Origin: Burkholderiales bacterium | GTDB lineage: Bacteria > Pseudomonadota > Gammaproteobacteria > Burkholderiales > Burkholderiaceae_E | Assembly (NCBI GenBank): GCA_017307915.1 | Contig: JAFKGG010000379.1 | Span: forward strand, 1-44,218 | DNA: 44,218 nt | Reading direction: 5' to 3' | Part shown: piece by piece, positions 32,359 through 42,545 of the stretch | How positions within the stretch are numbered: the stretch's first letter is position 1 | Layout: each line of letters opens with the position of its first letter | Program-made: the position numbers and the translations under genes | Notes under the pieces: generated by a model | What the model saw: the letters and a program-made list of their open reading frames with translations, nothing else | Databases searched by the model: none | Told to the model about the DNA's origin: nothing

Positions 32359-32589
32359 ATGCAAGTCGCGAAATGGGGAAACAGCCTCGCTGTACGCCTT
32401 CCCGCTGCCGTCGTAGAAGCTCTCGAACTCAAGGAAGGCGACGAGATCGAGATCCAGGTCCACGATGACAGAACGTTCGGCGTCGCTCGCAAGCCCGGCA
32501 AAAAGGAGTGGCTCGGCCGGCTTCGCGCTTTTCGTGGCCGTCTGCCCGCCGACTTCAAGTTCGATCGGGATGAAGCCAATGCCCGGTAG
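32359..32589 (+). CDS. AbrB/MazE-fold antitoxin (VapB-like)
   Basis: A 76-residue DNA-binding antitoxin. The swapped-hairpin fold is visible as MQVAKWGNSLAVRLPAAVVE and LKEGDEIEIQVHDDR. The C-terminus (WLGRLRAFRGRLPADF and on) would wrap the PIN toxin. The start at 32359 is chosen because the fold begins there. A longer frame from 32317 would run across the palindrome. It overlaps the toxin gene by 11 bases. It likely represses its own operon through the palindrome just upstream. The region is less GC-rich than its neighbours, consistent with a mobile module. Confidence 0.9.
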   Translation: MQVAKWGNSLAVRLPAAVVEALELKEGDEIEIQVHDDRTFGVARKPGKKEWLGRLRAFRGRLPADFKFDRDEANAR

Positions 32590-32986
32590 CTTCTTCGACA
32601 CCAATGTCTTGATCTACGCAGCGTCCGCCGATCCGGTCAAAGCCGACCTGGCGGAACGGCTCATCGCCGAGGGTGGCACGATCAGTGTCCAGGTGCTGAA
32701 CGAGCTCGCCAATGTCGCGCGCCGCAAAATGGCAATGTCATCGGATGACACGCGCGCGTGGTTGACCACGCTCCGCGCCTTGCTGTCGGTTCAGCCCTTG
32801 ACGGTCGACATCCACGAAGATGGCCTCAGACTGGCGCAGCGCTACGGCTTTTCGTTCCATGACGCCACCATCGTGGCGGCGGCGCTGCACGCCGATTGCG
32901 ACGTGCTCTGGTCGCAAGACATGCATAACGGGATGATCGTGGAAGACCAGCTTCGCATCACCGATCCGTTTTCCGCTGCGCGTTAG
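32579..32986 (+). CDS. PIN-domain ribonuclease toxin (VapC-like)
   Basis: A 135-residue PIN-domain protein. The acidic metal site is seen as D7 in FFDTNVLIYA, E in VLNELANVARRK, D in FSFHDATIVAAAL and D in LWSQDMHNGM. VapC toxins cleave RNA, often initiator tRNA. The start at 32579 overlaps the antitoxin by 11 bases. An alternative ATG lies at 32570 and would add three residues. The pair separates haoB from the LysR-controlled operon. Confidence 0.92.
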   Translation: MPGSFFDTNVLIYAASADPVKADLAERLIAEGGTISVQVLNELANVARRKMAMSSDDTRAWLTTLRALLSVQPLTVDIHEDGLRLAQRYGFSFHDATIVAAALHADCDVLWSQDMHNGMIVEDQLRITDPFSAAR

Positions 32987-33048
32987 GAGGATTTGCCCCG
33001 ACAATATGCGGCGCCCGAGCCCACTACCGCTCTTGAGCCCGCAAACCG

Positions 33049-33990
33049 ATGGATCTGAAACTCGTCGAACACCTGCTGCTGGTCGCCGAATCCGGCAGCT
33101 TCTCCAAAGCCGCATCGATCCTCGGCATGGCCCAGCCCGCCCTGGGCCGGCAGATCGGCAAACTGGAACGGCTCTGCGGCACTCGTCTGCTGTATCGGCA
33201 TGGCCGCGGCGTGACGCTGACGCCCGAAGGCGAGCAGTTCATCCAGCGAATGCGGCCGATGCTGCGTCAGATCGAATTGCTGATCGGCGAGATCGCCCAG
33301 CAGCGCCTGCAGCCGCACGGACCGGTCACCGTCGGGCTGACGCCGACGATGCTGAGCCTGTTCGGCCTGTTGCTGGTCACCTCGGCGCGCAAGAAATATC
33401 CGCACGTCAAGCTGAACATCGTCTCCGGCTACAGCGGCTACATCCAGGAATGGTTGATCGGCGGCGACCTCGACATCGCGCTATTGCACGATGCCCGCCG
33501 CTCCAAGCACATCGTCGTCGACTATCTGGCCAGCGCAGGCCTGCATCTGGTGTCACCGCCCGATCAGGTCAAGCGCAATCGCAAGAACCGGACCTCGATC
33601 GATCTCGAAGAGCTGGCCAGCCTGCCGCTGGTGCTGCCCACGCGCAGGCACGGCCTGCGCCGCACGCTGGAGGCCGCCTGCAAGGAAATCGGCGTGAGCC
33701 TGAACGTCGAATACGAGATGGACACGCTGTCGCTGATGAAGGAACAGGTGGTGGCCGGCCATGCCCATACCGTGCTGGCGATTCCCGCCATCGTCGGCGA
33801 GCTCAAGCGCGGCGCGGTGGTGGCGCGCAAAGTGCGCAATCCCGCGGTCGATACGCGGCTGATGCTGGCGACGGCGGTGAACCGTCCATATACGCAGGCG
33901 ATCCGCGCCGTCCAGGCCGAGATCGGCGAGGTGATGAGGCAGGCCGTGCACGCCTCGACCCTGCCCCTGGATATCCGCTTCACGCCTTAG
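33049..33990 (+). CDS. LysR-family transcriptional regulator
   Basis: A 313-residue LysR regulator. The HTH covers about residues 1-60 (EHLLLVAESGSFSKAASILG, then QPALGRQIGKLERLCGTRLL). The effector-binding domain follows, with LDIALLHDAR and the ligand-pocket region to the end. It lies upstream of, and on the same strand as, a seven-gene catabolic cluster beginning at 34139. The gap of 148 bases probably contains the promoter. It likely controls those genes with a carboxylate effector. It shows the same organisation as many Burkholderiales LysR-Bug receptor pairs. Confidence 0.94.
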   Translation: MDLKLVEHLLLVAESGSFSKAASILGMAQPALGRQIGKLERLCGTRLLYRHGRGVTLTPEGEQFIQRMRPMLRQIELLIGEIAQQRLQPHGPVTVGLTPTMLSLFGLLLVTSARKKYPHVKLNIVSGYSGYIQEWLIGGDLDIALLHDARRSKHIVVDYLASAGLHLVSPPDQVKRNRKNRTSIDLEELASLPLVLPTRRHGLRRTLEAACKEIGVSLNVEYEMDTLSLMKEQVVAGHAHTVLAIPAIVGELKRGAVVARKVRNPAVDTRLMLATAVNRPYTQAIRAVQAEIGEVMRQAVHASTLPLDIRFTP

Positions 33991-34019
33991 CCAGTCCTTA
34001 TCGGCATAGCTGAAATATG

Positions 34020-34036
34020 CCGGCATGCAATGCCGG
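34020..34036. other. Small hairpin between LysR and Bug receptor genes
   Basis: ccggcat (34020-34026) pairs with atgccgg (34030-34036) around a 3-base loop, 30 bases after the LysR stop. No T-run follows. It may protect the LysR mRNA end or form part of an operator for the following operon. The rest of the 148-base gap has no clear -35/-10 pair. Confidence 0.4.
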
Positions 34037-34138
34037 ATCGGCTGGTGCTTCGCATAATGGGCCTCTGCGCACATCAGGGCGGTGCCGATGCGATGACGCC
34101 GGCAGCAGCCGCCGATAACGAGACTCGAGGAGGCAGTC

Positions 34139-35146
34139 ATGCAACATGGGGCTTACGGCCGTCGTCGCTTCATCAGGGATCATGGACGCGTCGCCTTGGC
34201 GGCGATGCTCGCTCAATCGGCCGGCGTCGGTGCGGCGTGGGCACAGTCCGACTACCCGAATCGCACCATCCGGATGATCGTTCCGTTCGGCGCCGGCTCT
34301 GCCACCGACATCCTGACCCGCCACATCGAACCATCGATGTCGCACACGCTGGGGCAGAAGATCGTCATCGACAATCGGGCGGGCGCCAATGGCATCACCG
34401 GCGCGCAACTGGTCAAACCGGCTGCCGCCGACGGCTACACCTTGTGCATGGGGTCGACTTCCTCGCATTCGATCGTGGCCGCGATGCGGCCGAACTCGAT
34501 GCCCTACGACATCCAGGCCGATTTCTCGGCGATCGGCCTGGCCGCCAAATCGGCGAACCTGATCGCCGTGCACCCGTCGGTGCCGGCCAAGAATCTGCGC
34601 GAGCTGATCGAATACTCGAAGACGCAGCCGCAAGGACTGAGCTTCGCGTCATCGCCGGTCGGTTCGTCGAACAATCTCGCCGGCGAGATGCTGCGCCTGC
34701 AAGGCGCGAAGCTGGTCAGCGTGCCGTACAACAACATCAGCCAAGGCGTCACCGACGTGCTGGCCGGCCATGTGCCGATCCTGATCTATACCGTGGCGCT
34801 GCTGCCCTACGTGCGCGAAGGCCGACTGCGCGGTATCGCCACGCTGTCGGAGCGCCGCCTGACGCAAGCGCCGGACCTGCCCACGGCGACCGAGCAGGGC
34901 ATTCCGATGGTGGCCACCGCCTGGTTCGGCATGTTCGGGCCGGCCAAGCTGCCCGCCGGCGTGCGCGACAAGCTGAGCAGCGCGTTGCGCCATGCGATCG
35001 ACGACCAAGGCGTCAAGCAGAAGCTGATCGAAGCCGGCCTGGAACCCGAGTATCTGGCGCCGGCCCAATTCGAAACCTTCATCGCCCGCGACATCGCTCT
35101 ATGGAAAGACGTGGTCCAGCGTGCCGGCGTCAAGACCGAGAGCTGA
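34139..35146 (+). CDS. Bug/TctC-family periplasmic solute receptor
   Basis: A 335-residue receptor. The N-terminus has RRRF followed by a hydrophobic segment ending AAWAQ before SDYPNRTIRMIVPFGAG. That form resembles a Tat signal but may be Sec. Bug motifs are PFGAGSATDILTR, VIDNRAGANGITG, AADGYTLCMG and VPYNNISQGVTD. GAGGAGG lies just upstream of the ATG. As with the first Bug gene, no membrane transporter genes adjoin it. It heads the alpha-hydroxyacid/amidase operon, so it likely recognises a substrate of that pathway, perhaps an amide or hydroxyacid. Confidence 0.93.
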   Translation: MQHGAYGRRRFIRDHGRVALAAMLAQSAGVGAAWAQSDYPNRTIRMIVPFGAGSATDILTRHIEPSMSHTLGQKIVIDNRAGANGITGAQLVKPAAADGYTLCMGSTSSHSIVAAMRPNSMPYDIQADFSAIGLAAKSANLIAVHPSVPAKNLRELIEYSKTQPQGLSFASSPVGSSNNLAGEMLRLQGAKLVSVPYNNISQGVTDVLAGHVPILIYTVALLPYVREGRLRGIATLSERRLTQAPDLPTATEQGIPMVATAWFGMFGPAKLPAGVRDKLSSALRHAIDDQGVKQKLIEAGLEPEYLAPAQFETFIARDIALWKDVVQRAGVKTES

Positions 35147-35156
35147 TCGCAGCAGC

Positions 35157-36416
35157 ATGAGCATTCGCCGCCTGTACAACGTCGCTGACGTGCGCGACCG
35201 CGCACGCCGGCGCCTGCCCAAGGGCATATTCGAGTTCATCGATCGCGGCACCGAAGATGACCTCGCCATGCGGCGCAACCGCGCGGCGTTCGAACAGTTG
35301 CAGTTGCGTCCGCAGGTGGGCGTCGACGTATCGGCGCGTCATACGCGCACGCAACTCTTCGGTCGCGAGATGTCGCTGCCGCTGGCGATTGCGCCGACCG
35401 GCGCAGCCGGTCTGGTCTGGTATCGCGGCGAACTCGAACTGGCGAAGGCCGCGGCCACAGCCGGCATACCGTTCACATTGGCGACGCGCTCGATGACCGC
35501 CGTCGAGGACATCGCCGCGCAGGCGAAAGGGCGCCTCTGGTTCCAGCTTTACATGTGGACCGAGCGCGAGCTTTCGTACGGACTGGTCGAGCGCGCGCAG
35601 CGCGCCGGCTGCGAGGCGCTGATCGTCACGCTCGACGTGCCAGTGGCGCCCAACCGCGAATACAACCTGCGCAACGGATTCTCACTGCCATTTCGCCTTG
35701 GCGCGCGCTCGATGTTCGACATGCTGCGCCGCCCGCGCTGGCTGAGCGGCGTGATGGGCCGCTATCTGGCCACGACCGGCATGCCGCGCTATGAAAACCA
35801 ACCCGGCCGGCATCGGAACAGGCTCACGCAGGGCGACGCCGCGGCACCGCTGCGCAGCGACGCGATCACCTGGGATGACGTGCGCGAGCTGCGCCGGCGC
35901 TGGCAGGGGCCGCTGCTGGTCAAGGGCATCTTGCGGGTCGACGATGCGCTGCGCGCCGTCGCCGCCGGCGCCGACGGGGTCATCGTATCGAACCATGGCG
36001 GGCGCTGCCTGGACTGCTCGGTGGCGCCGCTCGAAGCACTGCCGCGGATCGCCGACACGCTGGCAGGCCGCGCCACCGTGCTGCTGGACAGCGGCATCCG
36101 GCGCGGCAGCGACATCGCCAAGGCGCTGACCCTCGGGGCCGCCGCGGTGCTGAGCGGGCGTCCCACATTGTACGGCATGGCCGCGGCCGGACAGGCCGGC
36201 GCACGCCACGTGATCGGCCTGCTGCAGGCCGAACTGCTGACCACGCTGGGCATGCTCGGTTGCACCGGCGTGCACGAACTTGGCCCGCATCTGTTGCAGG
36301 AGGAGCCTGCTGCGATCGAGCATCTGCTGGCGCAGCTCGACGCATCGACAGGCGCCGGCTCTGCGGCACCGGGCGCAGGCGTCGAAAAGCATTCGCTCAA
36401 AGGACTCGTCTCATGA
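35157..36416 (+). CDS. FMN-dependent alpha-hydroxyacid dehydrogenase/oxidase
   Basis: A 419-residue flavoenzyme of the LldD/MdlB/glycolate-oxidase family, which turns alpha-hydroxyacids into alpha-ketoacids. The start region KGIFEFIDRGTEDDLAMRRN and the FMN-binding SLPLAIAPTGAAGLVW stretch are typical. The catalytic His is H280 in SNHGGR, and GIRRGSDIAKALTLGA provides the FMN phosphate site. A central insertion (about 180-240) holds the variable loop that decides membrane or soluble behaviour. The ATG at 35157 is 10 bases after the receptor stop. The next gene overlaps by 4 bases. A mandelate- or lactate-like substrate is possible. Neighbouring amidase and ThDP genes favour an aryl-hydroxyacid. 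Confidence 0.92.
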   Translation: MSIRRLYNVADVRDRARRRLPKGIFEFIDRGTEDDLAMRRNRAAFEQLQLRPQVGVDVSARHTRTQLFGREMSLPLAIAPTGAAGLVWYRGELELAKAAATAGIPFTLATRSMTAVEDIAAQAKGRLWFQLYMWTERELSYGLVERAQRAGCEALIVTLDVPVAPNREYNLRNGFSLPFRLGARSMFDMLRRPRWLSGVMGRYLATTGMPRYENQPGRHRNRLTQGDAAAPLRSDAITWDDVRELRRRWQGPLLVKGILRVDDALRAVAAGADGVIVSNHGGRCLDCSVAPLEALPRIADTLAGRATVLLDSGIRRGSDIAKALTLGAAAVLSGRPTLYGMAAAGQAGARHVIGLLQAELLTTLGMLGCTGVHELGPHLLQEEPAAIEHLLAQLDASTGAGSAAPGAGVEKHSLKGLVS

Positions 36417-37306
36417 ACATCCAACCCACCGGCCAGGCACTGGGCGCCGCGGTAACCGGCATCGATCTGCGCCGACCGCTGTCCGACGCCGATTTCGCAA
36501 CGATTCTGCGCGCGCTCACCGAGCATGGCGTGCTGTGCTTTCCCAAGCAGTCGATCGATGCGCCCGAACTGCGCGACTTCTCGGCGCGCTTCGGCAGCAT
36601 GCAGATATTGCGCTCGGGCCAGGACGCCACCGGCGTGCCGGAAGTGTCAGTGCTGTCGAACATCCGCGAGAACGGCCAACCGGTCGGCATACCCGATGCA
36701 GGCCAGAACTGGCACACCGACATGACCTATAACCAGACGCCCGGCTACGTGAACGTGCTGGTTGCCTTCGAGGTGCCGACCCGCGATGGCCAGACGCTGG
36801 GCGCCACGGAATTCACCAATACGGCCCGGGCCTACGATGAGCTGCCCGACGAAGTGAAAACCCGGCTGGCCAACGCCACCGCCACGCACGATCTGAATTT
36901 CTATTGGGAATTCATGCGCCAGGCGAAAGGCAGCACGCGTGCGCCATTGAGCGCCGCCGAGCGGGCTGCGCATCCGCCTTCCAGGCACCCAGTGTTCCTC
37001 ACGCATCCGGTCAGCGGCCGCAAGGTGATCTACGTCAACCCGGGCCTCACCGAGCGCATCGACGGCATGTCAGACACCGAAAGCCAGGCCACGTTGGCCA
37101 TGCTTTTCGAGCACGTGTTGCAGCCGCAATACCGGTATACGCATCGCTGGTCGGTCGGCGACGTCCTGATCTGGGATCACCTGTCGACCTGGCACAACGC
37201 GGTGGCCGACTATGGGCCGCAGGAGCGACGCCTGATCAAGCGCTGCCAGGTACGGGCCGATCGCATCTTCGATCCGGCCTTCGTGAAAGCCGCACTCGCG
37301 CACTAG
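36413..37306 (+). CDS. TauD/TfdA-family Fe(II)/2-oxoglutarate dioxygenase
   Basis: A 297-residue dioxygenase that hydroxylates its substrate while decarboxylating 2-oxoglutarate. The facial triad is seen in WHTDMTY (His and Asp) and in the distal His of STWHNAVADYG. The 2-oxoglutarate-binding Arg is in QERRLIKRC. The opening QPTGQALGAAVTGIDLRRPL is typical. It starts as ATGA over the stop of the FMN dehydrogenase, so translation is coupled. Known members act on taurine, 2,4-D, alkyl sulfates and other acids. The substrate here is not readable. Confidence 0.93.
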   Translation: MNIQPTGQALGAAVTGIDLRRPLSDADFATILRALTEHGVLCFPKQSIDAPELRDFSARFGSMQILRSGQDATGVPEVSVLSNIRENGQPVGIPDAGQNWHTDMTYNQTPGYVNVLVAFEVPTRDGQTLGATEFTNTARAYDELPDEVKTRLANATATHDLNFYWEFMRQAKGSTRAPLSAAERAAHPPSRHPVFLTHPVSGRKVIYVNPGLTERIDGMSDTESQATLAMLFEHVLQPQYRYTHRWSVGDVLIWDHLSTWHNAVADYGPQERRLIKRCQVRADRIFDPAFVKAALAH

Positions 37307-37326
37307 CCTTTCGCCGAGACGCCCCC

Positions 37327-39000
37327 TTGAAGCCGACGCACCTCACTACTTCATCGCACGCGCTGCTGGCCAATCTTGCCGCCGGCGGCGTCGACCGCGT
37401 GTTTCTCGTCCCCGGCGAGAGTTACCTGGGAATACTTGACGCCCTCAACGATTTTCCGCAGATCGATCTCGTCACGTGCCGCCATGAAGCCGGCGCCGGC
37501 TTCATGGCCCTGGCCGACGCACGGCTGTCGCGGCGTCCCGGCGTGGCCATGGTCAGCCGCGGCCCGGGCGCCAGCAACGCAGCGATCGCGGTGCATACGG
37601 CACAGCAGGATGCGACGCCGTTCATTCTCGTCGTCGGCCAAGTGCCGAAGGCCAGCCTGCGGCGGGGCGCATTCCAGGAGATCGACTACCAGCAGATGTT
37701 TGCCGGCATCGCCAAGTGGGTGGTCGAGCCCACCGAGCCGCAGCAACTGCCCGAAGCGGCGTTCAAGGCGGTCCGCATCGCCACCTCGGGCACGCCGGGG
37801 CCGGTGATCATCGTGCTGCCCGAAGACATCCAGCAGCAGGCCGTTGCCAGCACCTGGTGGACCGCCCCGCCACACGCCGAGACCATACCGACCGACGCCG
37901 CGCTGGCCCAGCTTCGCGAATCACTCGCGCAGGCGCAGCGGCCGCTGATCGTCGCCGGCGGCGCCTTCGATCGCCCCGGCGGCCGCGAGGCGCTGCGCGC
38001 CTTCGCGCAAGCCTGGCACATTCCGGTGGCGGTATCGTTCCGCCGGCATGACTTGTTCGACCATGCAGATCCGCTGTACGTCGGCGATCTGGGCCTGGTC
38101 AATCCAAGCTGGCAGCTGGATGCGTTCCACGAAAGCGATCTGCTGCTGGCCTTGGGCACACGCTTCGGCGACATCACCAGCCAGGGCTATACCTTTCCTG
38201 CGATGCCGCGGCCAACCCAGAAGGTGGTCCATTGCCACGTCGACGGCCAATGGATCGGCCAGCATTTCACCGCCGACATCGGCCTGGCCTGCGATCCGGT
38301 GCGCCTGGCCGAACTCGCGCTGCCGGCGCAACCGCAGCCGATCGATACGCCGCGCCGCGACTGGGCATCACGATTGCGCGAACTGCACCGGCGCATCGCG
38401 GCCTGGCCGGAACCGGCGCACCGTGCAGATGGGCTCGACTTCAGCGACGTGGTCCAGGTTCTTTCCCGCCTCGCGCCGCAGCGCCTGTTGCTGACGCTGG
38501 ACGCCGGCACCTTCGGTGCCCCCATCTACCGCCACTTCGCGCTGGCCCCGCCGCAACGCCTGCTGGCGCCGATCTCGGGAGCGATGGGCTACGGCGTGCC
38601 GGCGGCGGTGGCAGCGCAACTGCGCGATCCGCAAGCACGCGTCGTCTGCGCGGTCGGCGATGGCGGCTTCATGATGACCGGCAACGAGATGATCAGCGCG
38701 GTGCAGCGGCGGCTGCCGATTCTGATCCTGTTGTCGAACAACGGCGGCTATGGTTCGATCCGCGTCCACCAGGATCGCGAATATCCCGGCCGGCACGCCG
38801 GCACCAGCCTGGTCAACCCCGATTTTGTGCGAATCGCGCAGGCCTTCGGCATGCCCGCCGAACGCGTCGATGCCAGCGAACAGATCGAACCCGCCTTGCG
38901 GCGCGGACTGGCCGCCGGCGACGGCCCATACTTGATCGAGTTCCGTACCTTGCTCAGCCCTCGGGCGCAGGCTTCGACGACGCCCACCCTATCGGATTGA
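37327..39000 (+). CDS. ThDP-dependent enzyme (acetolactate synthase/decarboxylase family)
   Basis: A 557-residue thiamine-diphosphate enzyme. The catalytic Glu is E54 in CRHEAGAGFMA. The middle domain runs about 190-330. The ThDP/Mg site is G444-D445-G446, then about 26 residues later SNNGGYGSIRVHQ. Sequence style (VSRGPGASNAAIAVHTAQQD) is closer to acetolactate-synthase-like enzymes than to benzoylformate decarboxylase. It may decarboxylate or ligate the alpha-ketoacid made by the FMN enzyme. The start is TTG at 37327, 20 bases after the TauD stop, with no good ribosome site; no ATG is nearby. It probably forms a cytoplasmic dimer or tetramer. Confidence 0.9.
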   Translation: MKPTHLTTSSHALLANLAAGGVDRVFLVPGESYLGILDALNDFPQIDLVTCRHEAGAGFMALADARLSRRPGVAMVSRGPGASNAAIAVHTAQQDATPFILVVGQVPKASLRRGAFQEIDYQQMFAGIAKWVVEPTEPQQLPEAAFKAVRIATSGTPGPVIIVLPEDIQQQAVASTWWTAPPHAETIPTDAALAQLRESLAQAQRPLIVAGGAFDRPGGREALRAFAQAWHIPVAVSFRRHDLFDHADPLYVGDLGLVNPSWQLDAFHESDLLLALGTRFGDITSQGYTFPAMPRPTQKVVHCHVDGQWIGQHFTADIGLACDPVRLAELALPAQPQPIDTPRRDWASRLRELHRRIAAWPEPAHRADGLDFSDVVQVLSRLAPQRLLLTLDAGTFGAPIYRHFALAPPQRLLAPISGAMGYGVPAAVAAQLRDPQARVVCAVGDGGFMMTGNEMISAVQRRLPILILLSNNGGYGSIRVHQDREYPGRHAGTSLVNPDFVRIAQAFGMPAERVDASEQIEPALRRGLAAGDGPYLIEFRTLLSPRAQASTTPTLSD

Positions 39001-39004
39001 TGCC

Positions 39005-39708
39005 ATGGCTTGCCTGACCCTGCTGGCTTCGCTGGCACTGCGCGGCGCACTCGATGAACTGGTCAGCGACCATTCGCGCGACCAGGGCGTCACGCTGAGT
39101 TTCGACTACGGCGCCTCGCAGGGCCTGGTCGAACGCATTCGCAACGGCGACCGCGCCGACATTGCACTGCTCACGGCCGGCGGCATCGAATCGCTGCAAC
39201 GCGAGGGGATTCTGGCCGCCGGCAGCCGGGTCGATCTGGTGCGCTCCGACATCGGCCTGGCGGTGAAAGATGGCACGCCGCTGCCCGACATCGGCAACGC
39301 CGAGGCATTCAAGCAGGCGCTGTTGCGTGCGCGTTCGCTCGCCTACTCCGACATCGGAGCCAGCGGCATTTACCTGAAATCGCTGTTGCAGCGGCTCGGT
39401 ATCGCCGAGCAGGTCAACGCCAAGGCGAAGATCCTGCCGCCGGGGCTCACCGGCGAGCTGGTGCTGCATGGCGAAGTCGAGCTCGCCTTGCAACAGGTCA
39501 GCGAGCTGATGCAGGTTGCGGGGCTGCGCATCGCGCGCCTGCCGGCCGAGATCCAGCAGGCGACGGTGTTCTCGGCCGCTGTCTTTTCGGCCTCGCCTTC
39601 GCGGCAAGCGGCCGGCGAGCTGATCCGCTTCCTGAGTTCAGCGCCCGCGGCGACGGTGATGGCTCGGCACGGCTTCGAACCGATCGACGGATCACGGCAG
39701 CCTTCGCC

Positions 39709-39712
<4 letters not shown>
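39005..39712 (+). CDS. ModA-like substrate-binding protein without signal peptide
   Basis: A 235-residue type II periplasmic-binding-fold protein related to ModA (molybdate-binding). Recognisable parts are LSFDYGASQGLVERIRNGDR, ADIALLTAGGIESLQREGIL and the C-terminal AAGELIRFLSSAPAATVMARHGFEPI. The chain starts directly at the first beta strand (MACLTLLASLALRGALDELV), so there is no room for a cleavable signal. Either it acts in the cytoplasm or the true start is lost. It lies 4 bases after the ThDP gene and overlaps the amidase by 4 bases. No ABC permease or ATPase is adjacent. The ligand is unknown. Confidence 0.8.
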
Positions 39713-41355
<1,643 letters not shown>

Positions 41356-41375
41356 CATCGCGCGCGGTGAACGCT

Positions 41376-42383
41376 TCAGGCCGCGGGCGCCGGGCGTTGG
41401 CTGCCGATCGTGTTCGCCAAGCCGCCGAGGCGGGAAATGCGCATCTCGACCTGATCGCCGGGCACCAGTCGAACGCCCATCTCGTGCGCCGAGCCGCCGC
41501 TGTAGCAGCCGCCGCTGATCACGGTGCCGGGCGGCACCGTCTGCCCGATCGACAGGTAGGCGAGCATCTGCGGAAAGCTCCAGATCATGCCGGATGCATC
41601 GCAGGACGACAGTTCACGGCCATTGACGTGCAGTGACATGCGCAGGCCGCTGACGTCGCCGACCTCATCGCGCGTGACCAGCCACGGACCCAGCGGATTG
41701 CCGTTGTCGAAATCCTTGCCCTTGGACGGACCGCGGCCGGTCTTCATTTCTTCGGCCTGCCGCTGGCGCGCGCTGACGTCGTTCATGATCGAATAGCCGG
41801 CGATCGCCTGTTCCGCGGCCGACGGGTCTAGATCGCGGCCGCCCGTGCCGACGATGCAGACCAGTTCGCATTCGACGTCGATCGCGTCGGCAAACGCCGG
41901 ACACTCGAGTACCGTGCCCGGGCCGACGACCGCGTCGGGATTGCCCTTCCAATAGGGTTTGATCGGCGAGTCGGCCCGATTGGGCGTGAGTTGAATGCCG
42001 AGCGACGAAGCCCCCGCCGCATGCGCCGGCCAGACACTGAAATTGACGATGCCGGCCGGGCGCGGCACGGGTGCGAGCAATGTCACGTCGCCGGGGTCAT
42101 ACCAGAGAGCCTGGCCGGCCGAGCTCGCTTCGGCGCCGGACTGCAGCGCCCACTGCACGGCCTCTTGGACCCAATCCAGCGCCAACTGTCCGCTGCCGAT
42201 CAGCGCGATCATGTCGTCGGGCACCTGCGCGGCGGCAACCCGCTCGGCGGCCGATCGCGTCAGGCTGCGTTCGAGCAGCGCGGCGCGCGTCGCAGCGGCG
42301 TCGGCAATGCCGCGCGGCGTCGACACACCGATTCGGCGGATGAACCCTAAGGAAGTACGGACGGCAAAGGTGCAGAGCTTCAT
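41376..42383 (-). CDS. Fumarylacetoacetate hydrolase family protein (second paralogue)
   Basis: A 335-residue FAH-family enzyme. The catalytic region includes DVECELVCIVGTGGRDL (acidic metal ligands), YSIMNDVSARQRQ, then GKDFDNGNPLGPWLVT and SGGCYSGGSAHEMG. An N-terminal domain of about 90 residues precedes it, as in FAA itself. It differs from the paralogue at 7547-8458 in having this domain and in the loop containing AGASSLGIQLTPNRADSP. It faces the amidase operon tail to tail. It may process a 1,3-dicarbonyl intermediate. About 160 bases separate it from ptsI, with nothing recognised in that gap. Confidence 0.88.
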   Translation of the reverse strand: MKLCTFAVRTSLGFIRRIGVSTPRGIADAAATRAALLERSLTRSAAERVAAAQVPDDMIALIGSGQLALDWVQEAVQWALQSGAEASSAGQALWYDPGDVTLLAPVPRPAGIVNFSVWPAHAAGASSLGIQLTPNRADSPIKPYWKGNPDAVVGPGTVLECPAFADAIDVECELVCIVGTGGRDLDPSAAEQAIAGYSIMNDVSARQRQAEEMKTGRGPSKGKDFDNGNPLGPWLVTRDEVGDVSGLRMSLHVNGRELSSCDASGMIWSFPQMLAYLSIGQTVPPGTVISGGCYSGGSAHEMGVRLVPGDQVEMRISRLGGLANTIGSQRPAPAA

Positions 42384-42545
42384 GGGCGCGGCGCAGGCAA
42401 GGGGGTATGGCGGACCCGTGCATTATGCGAACCCGGTGCGCCGACGGCATCCACTTCCCGGGCATCTCAGCTATGCCGTAGCGGGTTGACGGCCAGGCTT
42501 CGGCAGCATTGCCCCATACCGACGCGGCAGCGCAAGACCGGGGCA

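Noticed and set aside
36904-37326. Upstream extension of the ThDP gene frame
   Set aside because: It runs inside the TauD gene and has no family similarity. The ThDP fold starts just after the TTG at 37327.
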